This document shows, one piece after another, positions 27,576 through 37,091 of a DNA stretch of 64,000 nt. How positions within the stretch are numbered: position 1 is the first letter of the stretch; every line of letters begins with the position of its first letter. This stretch comes from an uncultured Oscillospiraceae bacterium (GTDB lineage Bacteria; Bacillota; Clostridia; Oscillospirales; Acutalibacteraceae), in the NCBI GenBank assembly GCA_949293315.1, contig CASFCH010000009.1, forward strand, positions 62,001 through 126,000, in the 5' to 3' direction. The position numbers and the translations under genes are program-made. The notes under the pieces are model-generated. The model was not told the DNA's origin and searched no databases. It saw only the letters and a list, made by a program, of their open reading frames with translations.

Positions 27576-29274
27576 AATTCAGTGCAATCCAATGGAGATC
27601 GCATATAAATACCAGCACCCGCTGTTTGGAAAATATGCGTACAAGGAAGCGGCGGATCCCACAATTATCCTTTTTAAAGGGAAATATTATCTTTTTACAT
27701 CAAAATGCGGCGGGTTTTATTATTCCGACGATCTTATAAAATGGGATTTTCACGAGGACAGAAAACTGGAGATCCACGGCTATGCGCCGGATGTCAGCGA
27801 GCATAACGGTTATTTATATTTCTGCGCATCTGCTTACACAAAAAAATGCAGGATTTTGCGCACAAAAGACCCGTTCGCCGGATTTGAATTCGTATCCGCG
27901 CCTTTTACGTTTTGGGATCCACACCTTTATTTTGAGGATGACAGATCTTATCTTTACTGGGGTTGTTCCTCTACGGAGCCTATCTACGGCATTGAGATGG
28001 ATCCCAAAACGATGATGCCGGTAGGGAAAAAGAAAGGCATTGTATCCGCCGACAAGAAAAATCACGGCATAGACAATAAGGATATATATGCCAATCAGAA
28101 AATCAGTCTGTGGCAGCGATATATCAATCTTTTTGTCGGCACAGGTGCTTTTATAGAAGGCGCTTTCCTCAATAAAATCGGGTCAAAATATTATTTTCAG
28201 TATGCAACGCCCGGTACAGAATTTCCGACTTACGGCGACGTCGTTTTGGTCGGCGACAGCCCGCTTGGAGAGTTCCGGTGGCAACAACATAATCCGTACT
28301 CCATTGTACCCTCCGGCTTTTTACAGGGCGCCGGGCACGGCAGCACCTTTTACGACAAGGCCGGCAATCTCTGGCACGCTTCTTCTGTCTGTGTGGGTGT
28401 GAACCACAATTTTGAGCGCCGGCTCGGCCTTTGGCCCGCAGGCGTGGATAAAGACGGCAATCTGTTTTGCAACCAGTATTTTGCCGATTATCCGAAGCGC
28501 ATACCGGACAGCCGATTCGACCCGATGTCTATCGAGCCGGAGTGGATGCTGCTTTCCTACCGCAAACAGGCGCAGGCCTCCTCTTTTTGCGAAGGTTTTT
28601 CTCCCGAACAGGCGGTGGATGAGCACATCAAAACCATGTGGCGCGCGCAAAGCAGCAAAAGCGGCGAATGGCTTTGCATAGACCTTGGCAAGCTTTATGA
28701 TGTGTCGGCCGTTCAGATGAATTTCGGCGACTGGCAAACCAAAAAGAAAACGGCGCCGCTCAAGGAATACGGCGGCACCTTTACACAGGAGCGGTATATT
28801 GAAGAAGAGCTGGTAAAATACCAATATGCACTTTTTTACAGTGCCGACGGGGAAAAATGGCTGCCATACGGTACGGCGCAGAATACGACTCTGCCCCACA
28901 AGCTGATGGAGCATCCGGCAAAAGCGCGTTATATCAAAGCCGTTTTTGAAAGCGCGCCGTACGGGCAGAATTACGCGGTTTCGGGGCTCCGCATTTTTGG
29001 CAGGGGCAACGGCACTTTGCCCGGGCAGAGTGCAAAAGTGACAGCCAAAAGGCTCGATGCCGTTACCGGCGTCATCGAGTGGCAGCCATCGCCCGAAACG
29101 CATTACTGTATTCGAATCGGAACAGCGCCGGATAAGTTGTATAACAGCATACTGCTTTATGAGGGTGGCGCCTACACAGTCACATTTTTAAATCGGGAAA
29201 CAGAGAAATATTACTATGCCGTGGATACATTTAACGAAAACGGTATCACAAAGGGCAGAGTAAATGTTTTTTAA
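27568..29274 (+). CDS. GH43-like hydrolase with discoidin-like and fibronectin-like domains
   Basis: The 568-residue protein starts with a five-bladed propeller. The general base Asp is in EAADPTIILFKGKYYLF, the pKa-modulating Asp in FWDPHLYFED and the acid Glu in FIEGAFLNKIG. All three catalytic positions are kept. A discoidin (F5/8 type C)-like domain (about 325-490, EWLCIDLGKLYDVSAVQMNF) and a fibronectin-like tail follow. No signal peptide is present. It probably removes xylosyl or arabinosyl units inside the cell. Confidence 0.85.
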   Translation: MSKIQCNPMEIAYKYQHPLFGKYAYKEAADPTIILFKGKYYLFTSKCGGFYYSDDLIKWDFHEDRKLEIHGYAPDVSEHNGYLYFCASAYTKKCRILRTKDPFAGFEFVSAPFTFWDPHLYFEDDRSYLYWGCSSTEPIYGIEMDPKTMMPVGKKKGIVSADKKNHGIDNKDIYANQKISLWQRYINLFVGTGAFIEGAFLNKIGSKYYFQYATPGTEFPTYGDVVLVGDSPLGEFRWQQHNPYSIVPSGFLQGAGHGSTFYDKAGNLWHASSVCVGVNHNFERRLGLWPAGVDKDGNLFCNQYFADYPKRIPDSRFDPMSIEPEWMLLSYRKQAQASSFCEGFSPEQAVDEHIKTMWRAQSSKSGEWLCIDLGKLYDVSAVQMNFGDWQTKKKTAPLKEYGGTFTQERYIEEELVKYQYALFYSADGEKWLPYGTAQNTTLPHKLMEHPAKARYIKAVFESAPYGQNYAVSGLRIFGRGNGTLPGQSAKVTAKRLDAVTGVIEWQPSPETHYCIRIGTAPDKLYNSILLYEGGAYTVTFLNRETEKYYYAVDTFNENGITKGRVNVF

Positions 29275-29300
29275 GAGGGCACTTGAAAAGGAGAAGGACT

Positions 29301-31814
29301 ATGTTTGCCATTGATGAAATTAAAATTGAAAATACGTCGGCTGCGGTCGTCACCGACAACGAGGAGCCCGTCCTTTCCTTTTCTCTGCGTTCAGACAAAG
29401 AGGGCTGCCGGCTTGAAAGCGGCATTGTCCGAATCGGCAATTGGAAAAAACGCATAAATGCGCAAACAGGTATCGTTTTAAAGGGGCTGAAATTTCGGCC
29501 TTTTACAACCTACACCGTTAAGCTTACGGCGTTTGATAACTACGGCAATCAAGCGGAAAAATCAGCCTCATTTTCAACCGGCCGGCTCCAAACGCCCTGG
29601 TCCGCCAAATGGATAACGGATAAAAGCTATGGCTTTAAGCGCGGCACTTCTCCGGCACCGTTTATCTTCCGCCGAAGCTTCAAGCTCCAAAAGCCTGTTC
29701 GGCGCGCCTTTATCACGGCAACTGCGCTTGGAATATACGAGCTTGAACTGAACGGCAAAAAAGTCGGAAACGAATATTTCGCCCCCGGATTTACCAGCTA
29801 CAAGCATGATCTGCAGTATAATTTTTATGATGTGCGCGAACTGCTTGGCGAAAGCAATACCCTGATTGCCGTTGTCGGCGGCGGCTGGGCTGTCGGCCGG
29901 TTCACCTACGCAAGCAAAAGCAAAATCACCTGCGACCGGTCGGCTTTTAAAATGGAGCTGTTTTTGGAATATGCGGACGGCACGAAAGAAAAACTGACCA
30001 CAGACACCGCATGGCAAGTCACACAGGAGGGAAACTTCCGATTCGGCGATTTTTACGACGGCGAAATTTACGATGCAACGGTCGATTTGGAAAAGGTACA
30101 TTGGAAAAGCGCCGATACATATCAGCCCGGATTTGAGCCAAATATCACCGCGCGTTACGGCTGCGCGGTAACCAAGCATGAAACGCTCAATCCGGTCGCC
30201 TCATTTCCTGCGAAAAACGGCAAAGAAACCATCTATGATTTCGGACAGAATTTTGCAGGCGTTATTAAATTAAAAATAAACGGAACAAAAGGCCAAAAAA
30301 TAGTGGTTCGTCATGCTGAAATACTGCTTGACGGAAATTTATGTGTTAAGTCTTTGCGTACAGCAAAGGCAACGGCAGTTTATATTTGCGCAGACGGTAT
30401 TCAGGAATATTCCCCTCGTTTGACGTATATGGGCTTTCGTTACATAGGCATATCAGGGATTGTGGCAGAAAAGGTTCAGGTTGAGGCGATTGTTCTTCAT
30501 TCTGATTTTGAAGAAATAGGAACATTTGAATGTTCAAATCCCATGCTTAATCAGTTGCAAAACAATATCCGTTGGTCGGGTAAATCGAATTTTCTTGATA
30601 TTCCTACCGACTGTCCGCAAAGAGATGAGCGGCAGGGCTGGACGGGCGATATTTCCGTGTACGCCTCCACGGCGTGTTTTAATTTCGACCTCTCTCGTTT
30701 TTTTGACAAGTGGCTCCGGGATGTCCGTTCGGAGCAAAGCCGCACGGGCGGTATACCGCAGGTCGTTCCAAAGCAAGGGTACGGCGCGCCGGCTGTGCCG
30801 ACCGCGTGCTGGGGCGATTGCTGCATTCTTGTGCCGTGGGCGGAATATCTTGCCCGCGGAAATAAGGAACTGTTAAAAAAACAGTATCCGTGTATGAAAA
30901 AATATCTCAGCGCAGTTAAATTCTGGGCAGGCTTATTTAGTATAAATAAGAATAAAAAGCATATTTGGAAATGGCTCTTCCAGTTTGGAGACTGGTGTGC
31001 ACCCGAAGGAAATATAATGGATTGGATGGCAAAGGGCAAATGGGTCGCCACCGCCTATTACGCCAATTCCTGCAATATCGTTTCCAAAATCGCCGAAATA
31101 CTCGGGGAAAAAGAGGATGCGCTTTATTATCACAATTTATATAAAGACATATCTAATGCTTACAGAAGTGTTTTTACAGATCAAAACGGGAATTTGAAAA
31201 ACGAATTTCAAACAGGATATGTTTTGCCTCTTTATTTTAATATGGCAAGCAGCAATGAAGCAAAGAAAATGGCTGAAAACCTAAACAGGCTCGTTGCTGA
31301 AAAAGATTATCATTTAAGTACAGGATTCACAGGCACGCCCTATCTGTTGTTTGCACTTGCCGATAACGGCTATGCGGATACGGCATACAGGGTGTTGTTT
31401 CAGGAGACAAGTCCATCTTGGCTTTCCTGTATCAAAAAAGGTGCCACCACCACTTGGGAAGAGTGGGATATAGATCCCAAAAGTTCTAATAAAGACGGCA
31501 ATATTCCGTCGTATAATCACTACGCATACGGCGCGGTGGGCGATTTCCTTTATCGGCGCGTATTGGGCATTGAAGCAAACGAGGGAGGATATAAAAGATT
31601 TACCGTCAAGCCGATTTTGGGCGGCGGTCTAACTTACGCCAGGGGCGAAACGAAAACGCCGTTCGGAAAGATCGGCGTACAGTGGGAAATAAAAGGCGGC
31701 GGCTTCGGAATAGATGTCCGCGTGCCGGTGTCCGCTTCCTGCACGCTCGTTTTGCCGAGCGGCAAAACACATTTGCTTGACAGCGGAGCTTATCATTTTG
31801 AGGAGGCATATTGA
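29301..31814 (+). CDS. GH78 alpha-L-rhamnosidase
   Basis: The 837-residue inverting enzyme removes terminal rhamnose. Visible features are the N-terminal beta-sandwich domains (KPVRRAFITATALGIYELEL), the GH78 catalytic motif DCPQRDERQGWTGD with the acid Glu and TTWEEWD with the second Glu. The (alpha/alpha)6 barrel lies at about 430-760, with a C-terminal sandwich after it. No signal peptide is present. ATG at 29301 has AAGGAG upstream, while the frame to 29283 includes that site and was trimmed. It overlaps the GH1 gene by 1 nt. Confidence 0.93.
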   Translation: MFAIDEIKIENTSAAVVTDNEEPVLSFSLRSDKEGCRLESGIVRIGNWKKRINAQTGIVLKGLKFRPFTTYTVKLTAFDNYGNQAEKSASFSTGRLQTPWSAKWITDKSYGFKRGTSPAPFIFRRSFKLQKPVRRAFITATALGIYELELNGKKVGNEYFAPGFTSYKHDLQYNFYDVRELLGESNTLIAVVGGGWAVGRFTYASKSKITCDRSAFKMELFLEYADGTKEKLTTDTAWQVTQEGNFRFGDFYDGEIYDATVDLEKVHWKSADTYQPGFEPNITARYGCAVTKHETLNPVASFPAKNGKETIYDFGQNFAGVIKLKINGTKGQKIVVRHAEILLDGNLCVKSLRTAKATAVYICADGIQEYSPRLTYMGFRYIGISGIVAEKVQVEAIVLHSDFEEIGTFECSNPMLNQLQNNIRWSGKSNFLDIPTDCPQRDERQGWTGDISVYASTACFNFDLSRFFDKWLRDVRSEQSRTGGIPQVVPKQGYGAPAVPTACWGDCCILVPWAEYLARGNKELLKKQYPCMKKYLSAVKFWAGLFSINKNKKHIWKWLFQFGDWCAPEGNIMDWMAKGKWVATAYYANSCNIVSKIAEILGEKEDALYYHNLYKDISNAYRSVFTDQNGNLKNEFQTGYVLPLYFNMASSNEAKKMAENLNRLVAEKDYHLSTGFTGTPYLLFALADNGYADTAYRVLFQETSPSWLSCIKKGATTTWEEWDIDPKSSNKDGNIPSYNHYAYGAVGDFLYRRVLGIEANEGGYKRFTVKPILGGGLTYARGETKTPFGKIGVQWEIKGGGFGIDVRVPVSASCTLVLPSGKTHLLDSGAYHFEEAY

Positions 31815-33133
31815 TGCAAAAAGGTTTTTCAAAGGATTTTCTGTGGGGCGCCGCGACCTCTGCCGCGCAGATAGAGGGCGGCTTTGACTGCGGCGGAAGA
31901 TCCCCGAGCATTTGGGACGCCGCGCCGAAAGAAAAGATAAAAGATGGCGCTGACTGCCATACCGCGTGCGACCATTTTCACCGCTTTCGGGAAGATGTTG
32001 CCATAATGAAAGAACTGGGGCTGAAATCTTACCGCTTCTCCGTTTCATGGTCGCGCGTTGTTTCCGCCGACGGCGTCGTGAACCGCCGTGGGCTCGACTT
32101 TTACAGCGCGCTTGTGGACGAGCTGCGCAAAAATAATATAGAACCGCTGGTCACGCTTTATCACTGGGATCTGCCGCTTTGGCAGTACGAAAAGGGTGGC
32201 TGGCTGAATGAAGCCGTTATCGATGATTTTCAATTTTATTTAAAAACAGTGGTGGAGGCACTGTCCGACCGGGTCACTTACTGGATAACCTTCAACGAGC
32301 CCTCCTGTTTTTTGATGAACGGCTATATGCAGGGCGTGCACGCGCCGTTTAAGCGCAAATATCTTGCACTGCCGAAATTCACAAAGATTTTTATGCGCGC
32401 TAATCAAAAGGCAGTCGAAACCATACGCAGACATGCAAAAATAACGCCGAAGATAGGGCTATCGTTTGCGGCGGGCGCCTTTATTCCTGATCATGAAGAA
32501 GATACAAAAAGCGTAGAAGAGGCTTACAGAAAATCGTTTCATAAAACGATGGGCACCATGAACAACCGCTGGTGGATGGATCCGATTTTACTCGGCAAGC
32601 CGGTCAGCGCTTACGGGATCTATCGAACGCGCGAAAGGGATATGAAAAACTGCAAGGCAGACCTTGATTTCCTTGCGATAAACAACTACGAAGCGTTCAA
32701 CTATTCCGCCTGGGGCGGCGATAAGGGGATCGACAGATCCAAGCTGAAAACCACCGCGATAGATTGGGTGATAGACGGGCGATCCATTTACTGGACTTTG
32801 CGGTTCCTTTATAAAAGATACCGTTTGCCCATTATGATAACGGAAAACGGCATGGCAAACGACGACCGTGTGCAAAACGGCGAGGTGAAAGACGATATTC
32901 GCGCCGAATTTATGGACGAATATCTATTCCATGTACACAAAGCGATCTGCGACGGCGTGCCCGTGCTCGGTTATCAGCACTGGTCACTTTTAGACAATTT
33001 TGAATGGGCGGAGGGTTACGGCCCGCGGTTTGGCCTTGTGTATGTGGATTATAAAACGCAGAGCAGGATTATTAAAAATTCTGCCTATCACTATAAAAAA
33101 ATAATTGAAACAGACGGGGAATGTATTTTATGA
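31814..33133 (+). CDS. GH1 family beta-glucosidase
   Basis: The 439-residue cytoplasmic enzyme opens with FSKDFLWGAATSAAQIEGGF, the GH1 N-terminal signature. The acid/base Glu is in ITFNEPSCF and the nucleophile Glu in MITENGMAN. LLDNFEWAEGYGPRFGLVYVDY is the conserved aglycone-side end. The family acts on unphosphorylated or 6-phosphorylated beta-glucosides and related sugars. With no PTS gene nearby an unphosphorylated substrate is more likely. It is translationally coupled to GH78 (TGATG) and to the next gene (ATGA). Confidence 0.94.
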   Translation: MQKGFSKDFLWGAATSAAQIEGGFDCGGRSPSIWDAAPKEKIKDGADCHTACDHFHRFREDVAIMKELGLKSYRFSVSWSRVVSADGVVNRRGLDFYSALVDELRKNNIEPLVTLYHWDLPLWQYEKGGWLNEAVIDDFQFYLKTVVEALSDRVTYWITFNEPSCFLMNGYMQGVHAPFKRKYLALPKFTKIFMRANQKAVETIRRHAKITPKIGLSFAAGAFIPDHEEDTKSVEEAYRKSFHKTMGTMNNRWWMDPILLGKPVSAYGIYRTRERDMKNCKADLDFLAINNYEAFNYSAWGGDKGIDRSKLKTTAIDWVIDGRSIYWTLRFLYKRYRLPIMITENGMANDDRVQNGEVKDDIRAEFMDEYLFHVHKAICDGVPVLGYQHWSLLDNFEWAEGYGPRFGLVYVDYKTQSRIIKNSAYHYKKIIETDGECIL

Positions 33134-34581
33134 ATCCGCTTTTTCCGCTAAATGAATATGTGCCGGACGGCGAAGCGCATGTTTTCGGCGACAGGGTCTA
33201 TATCTACGGCTCGCGCGACAGCGAAAACGGCGAGCGGTTTTGCACCGGCGACTATACGGTATATTCCGCAGATATTAAAGATTTATCCGAATGGAAATGC
33301 CATGGCACGAGCTATAAAAAAGAGCAGGATCCGAGAAGCACCGGCGACAAGCTCGTAGACTTTTATGCGCCGGACTGTGTGCGCGGAAATGACGGCAAAT
33401 ACTATCTTTATTATTTTGCCGCCGGACTGAACACACAGGCGTTCGGTCCTCTTTCCGTGGCGGTTTCCGACCGGCCGGAAGGCCCGTTTACCTACCTGAG
33501 CGATATCAAACATAAGGATGGCACGCCGGTTTTAAATTTTCTGACCAATGACCCCGCTGTCATCAATGACAACGGCAGAATTTGGCTTTATTACGGTTGG
33601 GGCCTTGGCAGAGATTTCAGAAATAAAATTTTATCACCGCTTTACAATTTCGTATTAAGCAAGCTGGGACACCGTCCTTACCATGAGGTGAAAAGGACGA
33701 AGCCGAGTATACTCTCCTGCGCCGTTGTGGAATTGGAAGACGATATGTGCACGGTCAAGGGCGAGCCGCGTGCGGTGCTGGACAGCAAAACGACTGCCGA
33801 CAAAAACAGTGAATTTTATCATCATGCATTTTATGAAGCACCATCTATTCGAAAATTCGGTGATTTATATTATCTTGTTTATTCGTCAGGTGAAAATAAC
33901 GAGCTTGCCTATGCTACAAGTAAGTATCCTGACAGAGATTTTGAATACCGAGGAGTTATTATTTCAAACAGCGATTTAGGATATAACGGCAACAAACAGC
34001 GTAAAGCACCTGCCGGAACCATACACGGAAGTATTGAATGTATAAAAGGTAAATATTATGTTTTTTATCATCGCTGTACCAATAACACAGATTTTTCACG
34101 GCAGATGTGCGCCGAACCGGTGGAGATACTGCCGGACGGAACAATAAATCAGGCGGAGATCTCAACACAGGGTGCCGGTCTGCCGTTAAAAGCAAAAGGT
34201 GCGTTCCCGGCGGCGCTTTGCTGCAATCTGTATAATGCGAAAACAAAAAATGTGCAAGGACCCGGCAAAAGCGATAGACAGCCGAATATTGCCGCAAAAA
34301 ACGGCGAGAGCTTCGTTACAGCCGTTACGGACGGCACGGTGATTGGCTATAAATATTTCGATTTCCAAAATGTGAAAAGCATTTCTGTCACTGTGCGCAA
34401 TGCGAACGGAAGCTTGGATATTTTTTCAGGCGATAAAAAAACCGGAGCAATCACGGTGCACTGCGGCGGTGAATGGCAAGAATTTGAAACGGTCGTTTTG
34501 GCTGAAAACGGCATTTTCCCTCTTTTCCTAATTTACAGAGGCAAAGGAAAAATGGATATGAAGTCTTTGGAGTTTAAATAA
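33130..34581 (+). CDS. GH43 family hydrolase with C-terminal CBM-like domain
   Basis: The 483-residue enzyme has its propeller base Asp in YVPDGEAHVFGDRVYIYG, a second Asp in DFYAPDCVRG and the acid Glu in HHAFYEAPSIRKFGD. This is the pattern of GH43 arabinofuranosidases and xylosidases. Residues from about 390 form a beta-sandwich resembling CBM6 (GYKYFDFQNVKSISVTVR). The start chosen is ATG at 33130, giving a 4-nt overlap with GH1. ATG at 33121 is an alternative. No signal peptide is present. Confidence 0.88.
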   Translation: MNPLFPLNEYVPDGEAHVFGDRVYIYGSRDSENGERFCTGDYTVYSADIKDLSEWKCHGTSYKKEQDPRSTGDKLVDFYAPDCVRGNDGKYYLYYFAAGLNTQAFGPLSVAVSDRPEGPFTYLSDIKHKDGTPVLNFLTNDPAVINDNGRIWLYYGWGLGRDFRNKILSPLYNFVLSKLGHRPYHEVKRTKPSILSCAVVELEDDMCTVKGEPRAVLDSKTTADKNSEFYHHAFYEAPSIRKFGDLYYLVYSSGENNELAYATSKYPDRDFEYRGVIISNSDLGYNGNKQRKAPAGTIHGSIECIKGKYYVFYHRCTNNTDFSRQMCAEPVEILPDGTINQAEISTQGAGLPLKAKGAFPAALCCNLYNAKTKNVQGPGKSDRQPNIAAKNGESFVTAVTDGTVIGYKYFDFQNVKSISVTVRNANGSLDIFSGDKKTGAITVHCGGEWQEFETVVLAENGIFPLFLIYRGKGKMDMKSLEFK

Positions 34582-34595
34582 AGGGAGCTAAATAT

Positions 34596-37091
34596 ATGGC
34601 GTTTTTTATACCTGTTTTGGCAAAAAAATACAGCCCGTATGATATTGACGCCGGTATGTTTGCCCTGCAATATCCGGCAGTCAGAAGCGTACCTGTTGTT
34701 TGCACCAAGATGATAGCGCCAAACGGATACGGCGAAGCAACCGTGAACGGCAAACCGATTTCCAAAGGCCGGTGCGTTAAATTTGATTTTTCACCGCTTC
34801 CGATTTATTTTTTACCGGTCGGCGAAGCTGCAACGGAATTCGGGAAAAAATATACCGTTCGCTTGCGAGGCTACAGGGATGAAAACGGCAAAAAATTCAG
34901 GGATATCACATTTACCGTTCAAACAGCCAAAAAGCTTACGGATGATAAAAAGCACCGGGCAGTAGAAAAAATTGCAAAAGATGTGTCAGACGAGGGGATC
35001 GTTCTGCTTAAAAACAGCGGTGTTCTTCCCCTACCGTTCAACACAAAAATAAAGCTGCTCGGCGAATATCAAAACTACCGCATCACGGCAACCGGCGCAA
35101 GCCTCATCAAGCCGAGGTGGTCTTTAAATATGAAAGAAGCCATCGCACAGTGTGAAGCTCTGGAGCTTGCCGATGATGCAGAGACCGCTTTGTATTTTAT
35201 ATCAAGAGGAAGCGGTGAAAACAGGGACAATAAGCCCATTCCCGGAAATTATTACCTTACGGATGATGAAAAGGCCGGTTTGACAGAGGCGGTTCAAAAA
35301 TACAAAAATGTGATTTTAATTTTGAACACAGGCTATCCGGTAGAAATGCGTTTTATTAAAAGTCTCCGGCTCTCCGCCGTTTTGTGGACCGGATTTTCCG
35401 GCCAGCGGGGTACAGAAAGCCTATGCGATATCCTGTGCGGCAGGGTGAATCCGTCCGGTAAGCTTGCCGATACCTGGCCGCTTGATTATTTCGATACGCC
35501 CGCGTCTCACAATTTTATAAATCTTAACGAAGATTCGCCGGTTTATTCGGACGACGGCAAAAAATACGGCGCGCAAATATATTATGAAGAGCAGCAGTTT
35601 GTCGGCTATCGGTATTTTGACACATTCAAAAAGGCAGAAGCCTACTCTTTCGGGCACGGACTTTCCTATACAGATTTTTCCGTTCACACTTTAGCAGGTT
35701 TTGAAAATGGAATATTAAAAGTGGATGTCCAAGTGACAAACACAGGAACAACCGCCGGAAAAACGGCAGTGCTTGCCTATGTGCAGTTTCCGGACGGCGG
35801 CCGCATGAAGCCTGCACGCGTGTTTTGCGGCTTTGAAAAGACAAAGCTGCTTGCCTGTGGGGAAAGGCAAACGCTACATATTGAAATACCGCAAAAGGAT
35901 TTCTCTGTTTACGATGCCAAAAAGGCCGCCTTTCTTTTGGAGGCGGGGCAATACAAGCTGTGGGTCGGCGGCAGTATGGATGAAGCCGAATGCGCCTTTG
36001 ACTTTTTTGTGGATAAGGAAATGATCGTGTCGCGCCTCTGCGCTGCGCTTGCGCCCACAGAGCCGGTCGGTTCGATCAAGGCAGACGGCAGCGTAGAAGA
36101 ACGTTCCAAAATAATGCAGGCCCAAAACTGCATTTTATCACCCGCTGCATACAGCAAGAGAAATTACGAGGAACTTCCTGCATATAAAGGCAGGAAATTG
36201 AAGCTTGCAGATGTAAAAAAAGACGGCGCCAGGCTTGACGATTTCGTTGCACAGTTTACGACAAAGGAACTCGTGAACTTTACGGTCTGCAACGGCCACT
36301 GCTTTTCACCGTGGAAAAACGGCGCGGCAGGCAAGCTGGCTTCAAGCAGACGGCTGGGTGTGTCCGTCATCTATATGAGCGACGGAAACTGCGGTGTAAA
36401 TGTAAATGCGCGCACAACAGGTTTCCCGGCAAGCAATCTGCTTGCCGGCACGATGAACAAAGAGCTTGCATATGCCGTTGGCAAAGCGATCGCCGCCGAT
36501 TCGAGGGAGCAGCAGATTGCAATCAATCTCGGTCCGGGCGGAAATCTGCACCGCAATATCCTTTGCGGTCGGCACAGCGAATACTTTTCGGAGGATCCGA
36601 TCCTTGCCGGCACGATGATGGCGTTTCAGGCAAAAGGGCTGGAGGACAACGGCGTTATCGCAACATATAAGCATCTGCTTGCAAATGGGATCGAATTTGA
36701 GAGGAAATCAGCGCACAGCATTATAGATACCCGCACGGTTTATGAGTTGTATCTGCGCGTGTTCGACAAGGCGCTTTCGCTCTATAAACCCGGCTGTATG
36801 ATGACCTCCTATAACCCGGTAAACGGCATATATCCGTGTGAAAACACAAAACTGCTTAACGATATTATACGCGATGGCTTTGGCTTTGACGGATTTATTA
36901 TGACAGACTGGGGATCATACGACACCGCTGACCCGGTTCGCTGCGTAAATGCCGGCACCAATCTTTTGACGCCAGGTGATAAAAAGCATTTCCGGCAGAT
37001 ACTTCGTGCTGCAAAACGCGGCGAAATCAGCAAAGCTACGCTGCAAAACAGTGTAAAGCAGATCATAAAGGTTTTGGTGAAGTGCATATGA
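34596..37091 (+). CDS. GH3 family beta-glycosidase with permuted domain order
   Basis: In the 831-residue protein the usual GH3 C-terminal domain comes first (EKIAKDVSDEGIVLLKNSGV, then GFSGQRGTESLCDILCGRVN, RYFDTFKKAEAYSFGHGLSY), followed by a fibronectin-type domain (about 365-470). The catalytic barrel comes last (NLGPGGNLHRNILCGRHSEY, ATYKHLLANG, nucleophile Asp in GFIMTDWGSYD). Such reversed GH3 enzymes are known in rumen Clostridia. No signal peptide is present. Specificity may be beta-glucosidase or xylosidase. Confidence 0.88.
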   Translation: MAFFIPVLAKKYSPYDIDAGMFALQYPAVRSVPVVCTKMIAPNGYGEATVNGKPISKGRCVKFDFSPLPIYFLPVGEAATEFGKKYTVRLRGYRDENGKKFRDITFTVQTAKKLTDDKKHRAVEKIAKDVSDEGIVLLKNSGVLPLPFNTKIKLLGEYQNYRITATGASLIKPRWSLNMKEAIAQCEALELADDAETALYFISRGSGENRDNKPIPGNYYLTDDEKAGLTEAVQKYKNVILILNTGYPVEMRFIKSLRLSAVLWTGFSGQRGTESLCDILCGRVNPSGKLADTWPLDYFDTPASHNFINLNEDSPVYSDDGKKYGAQIYYEEQQFVGYRYFDTFKKAEAYSFGHGLSYTDFSVHTLAGFENGILKVDVQVTNTGTTAGKTAVLAYVQFPDGGRMKPARVFCGFEKTKLLACGERQTLHIEIPQKDFSVYDAKKAAFLLEAGQYKLWVGGSMDEAECAFDFFVDKEMIVSRLCAALAPTEPVGSIKADGSVEERSKIMQAQNCILSPAAYSKRNYEELPAYKGRKLKLADVKKDGARLDDFVAQFTTKELVNFTVCNGHCFSPWKNGAAGKLASSRRLGVSVIYMSDGNCGVNVNARTTGFPASNLLAGTMNKELAYAVGKAIAADSREQQIAINLGPGGNLHRNILCGRHSEYFSEDPILAGTMMAFQAKGLEDNGVIATYKHLLANGIEFERKSAHSIIDTRTVYELYLRVFDKALSLYKPGCMMTSYNPVNGIYPCENTKLLNDIIRDGFGFDGFIMTDWGSYDTADPVRCVNAGTNLLTPGDKKHFRQILRAAKRGEISKATLQNSVKQIIKVLVKCI

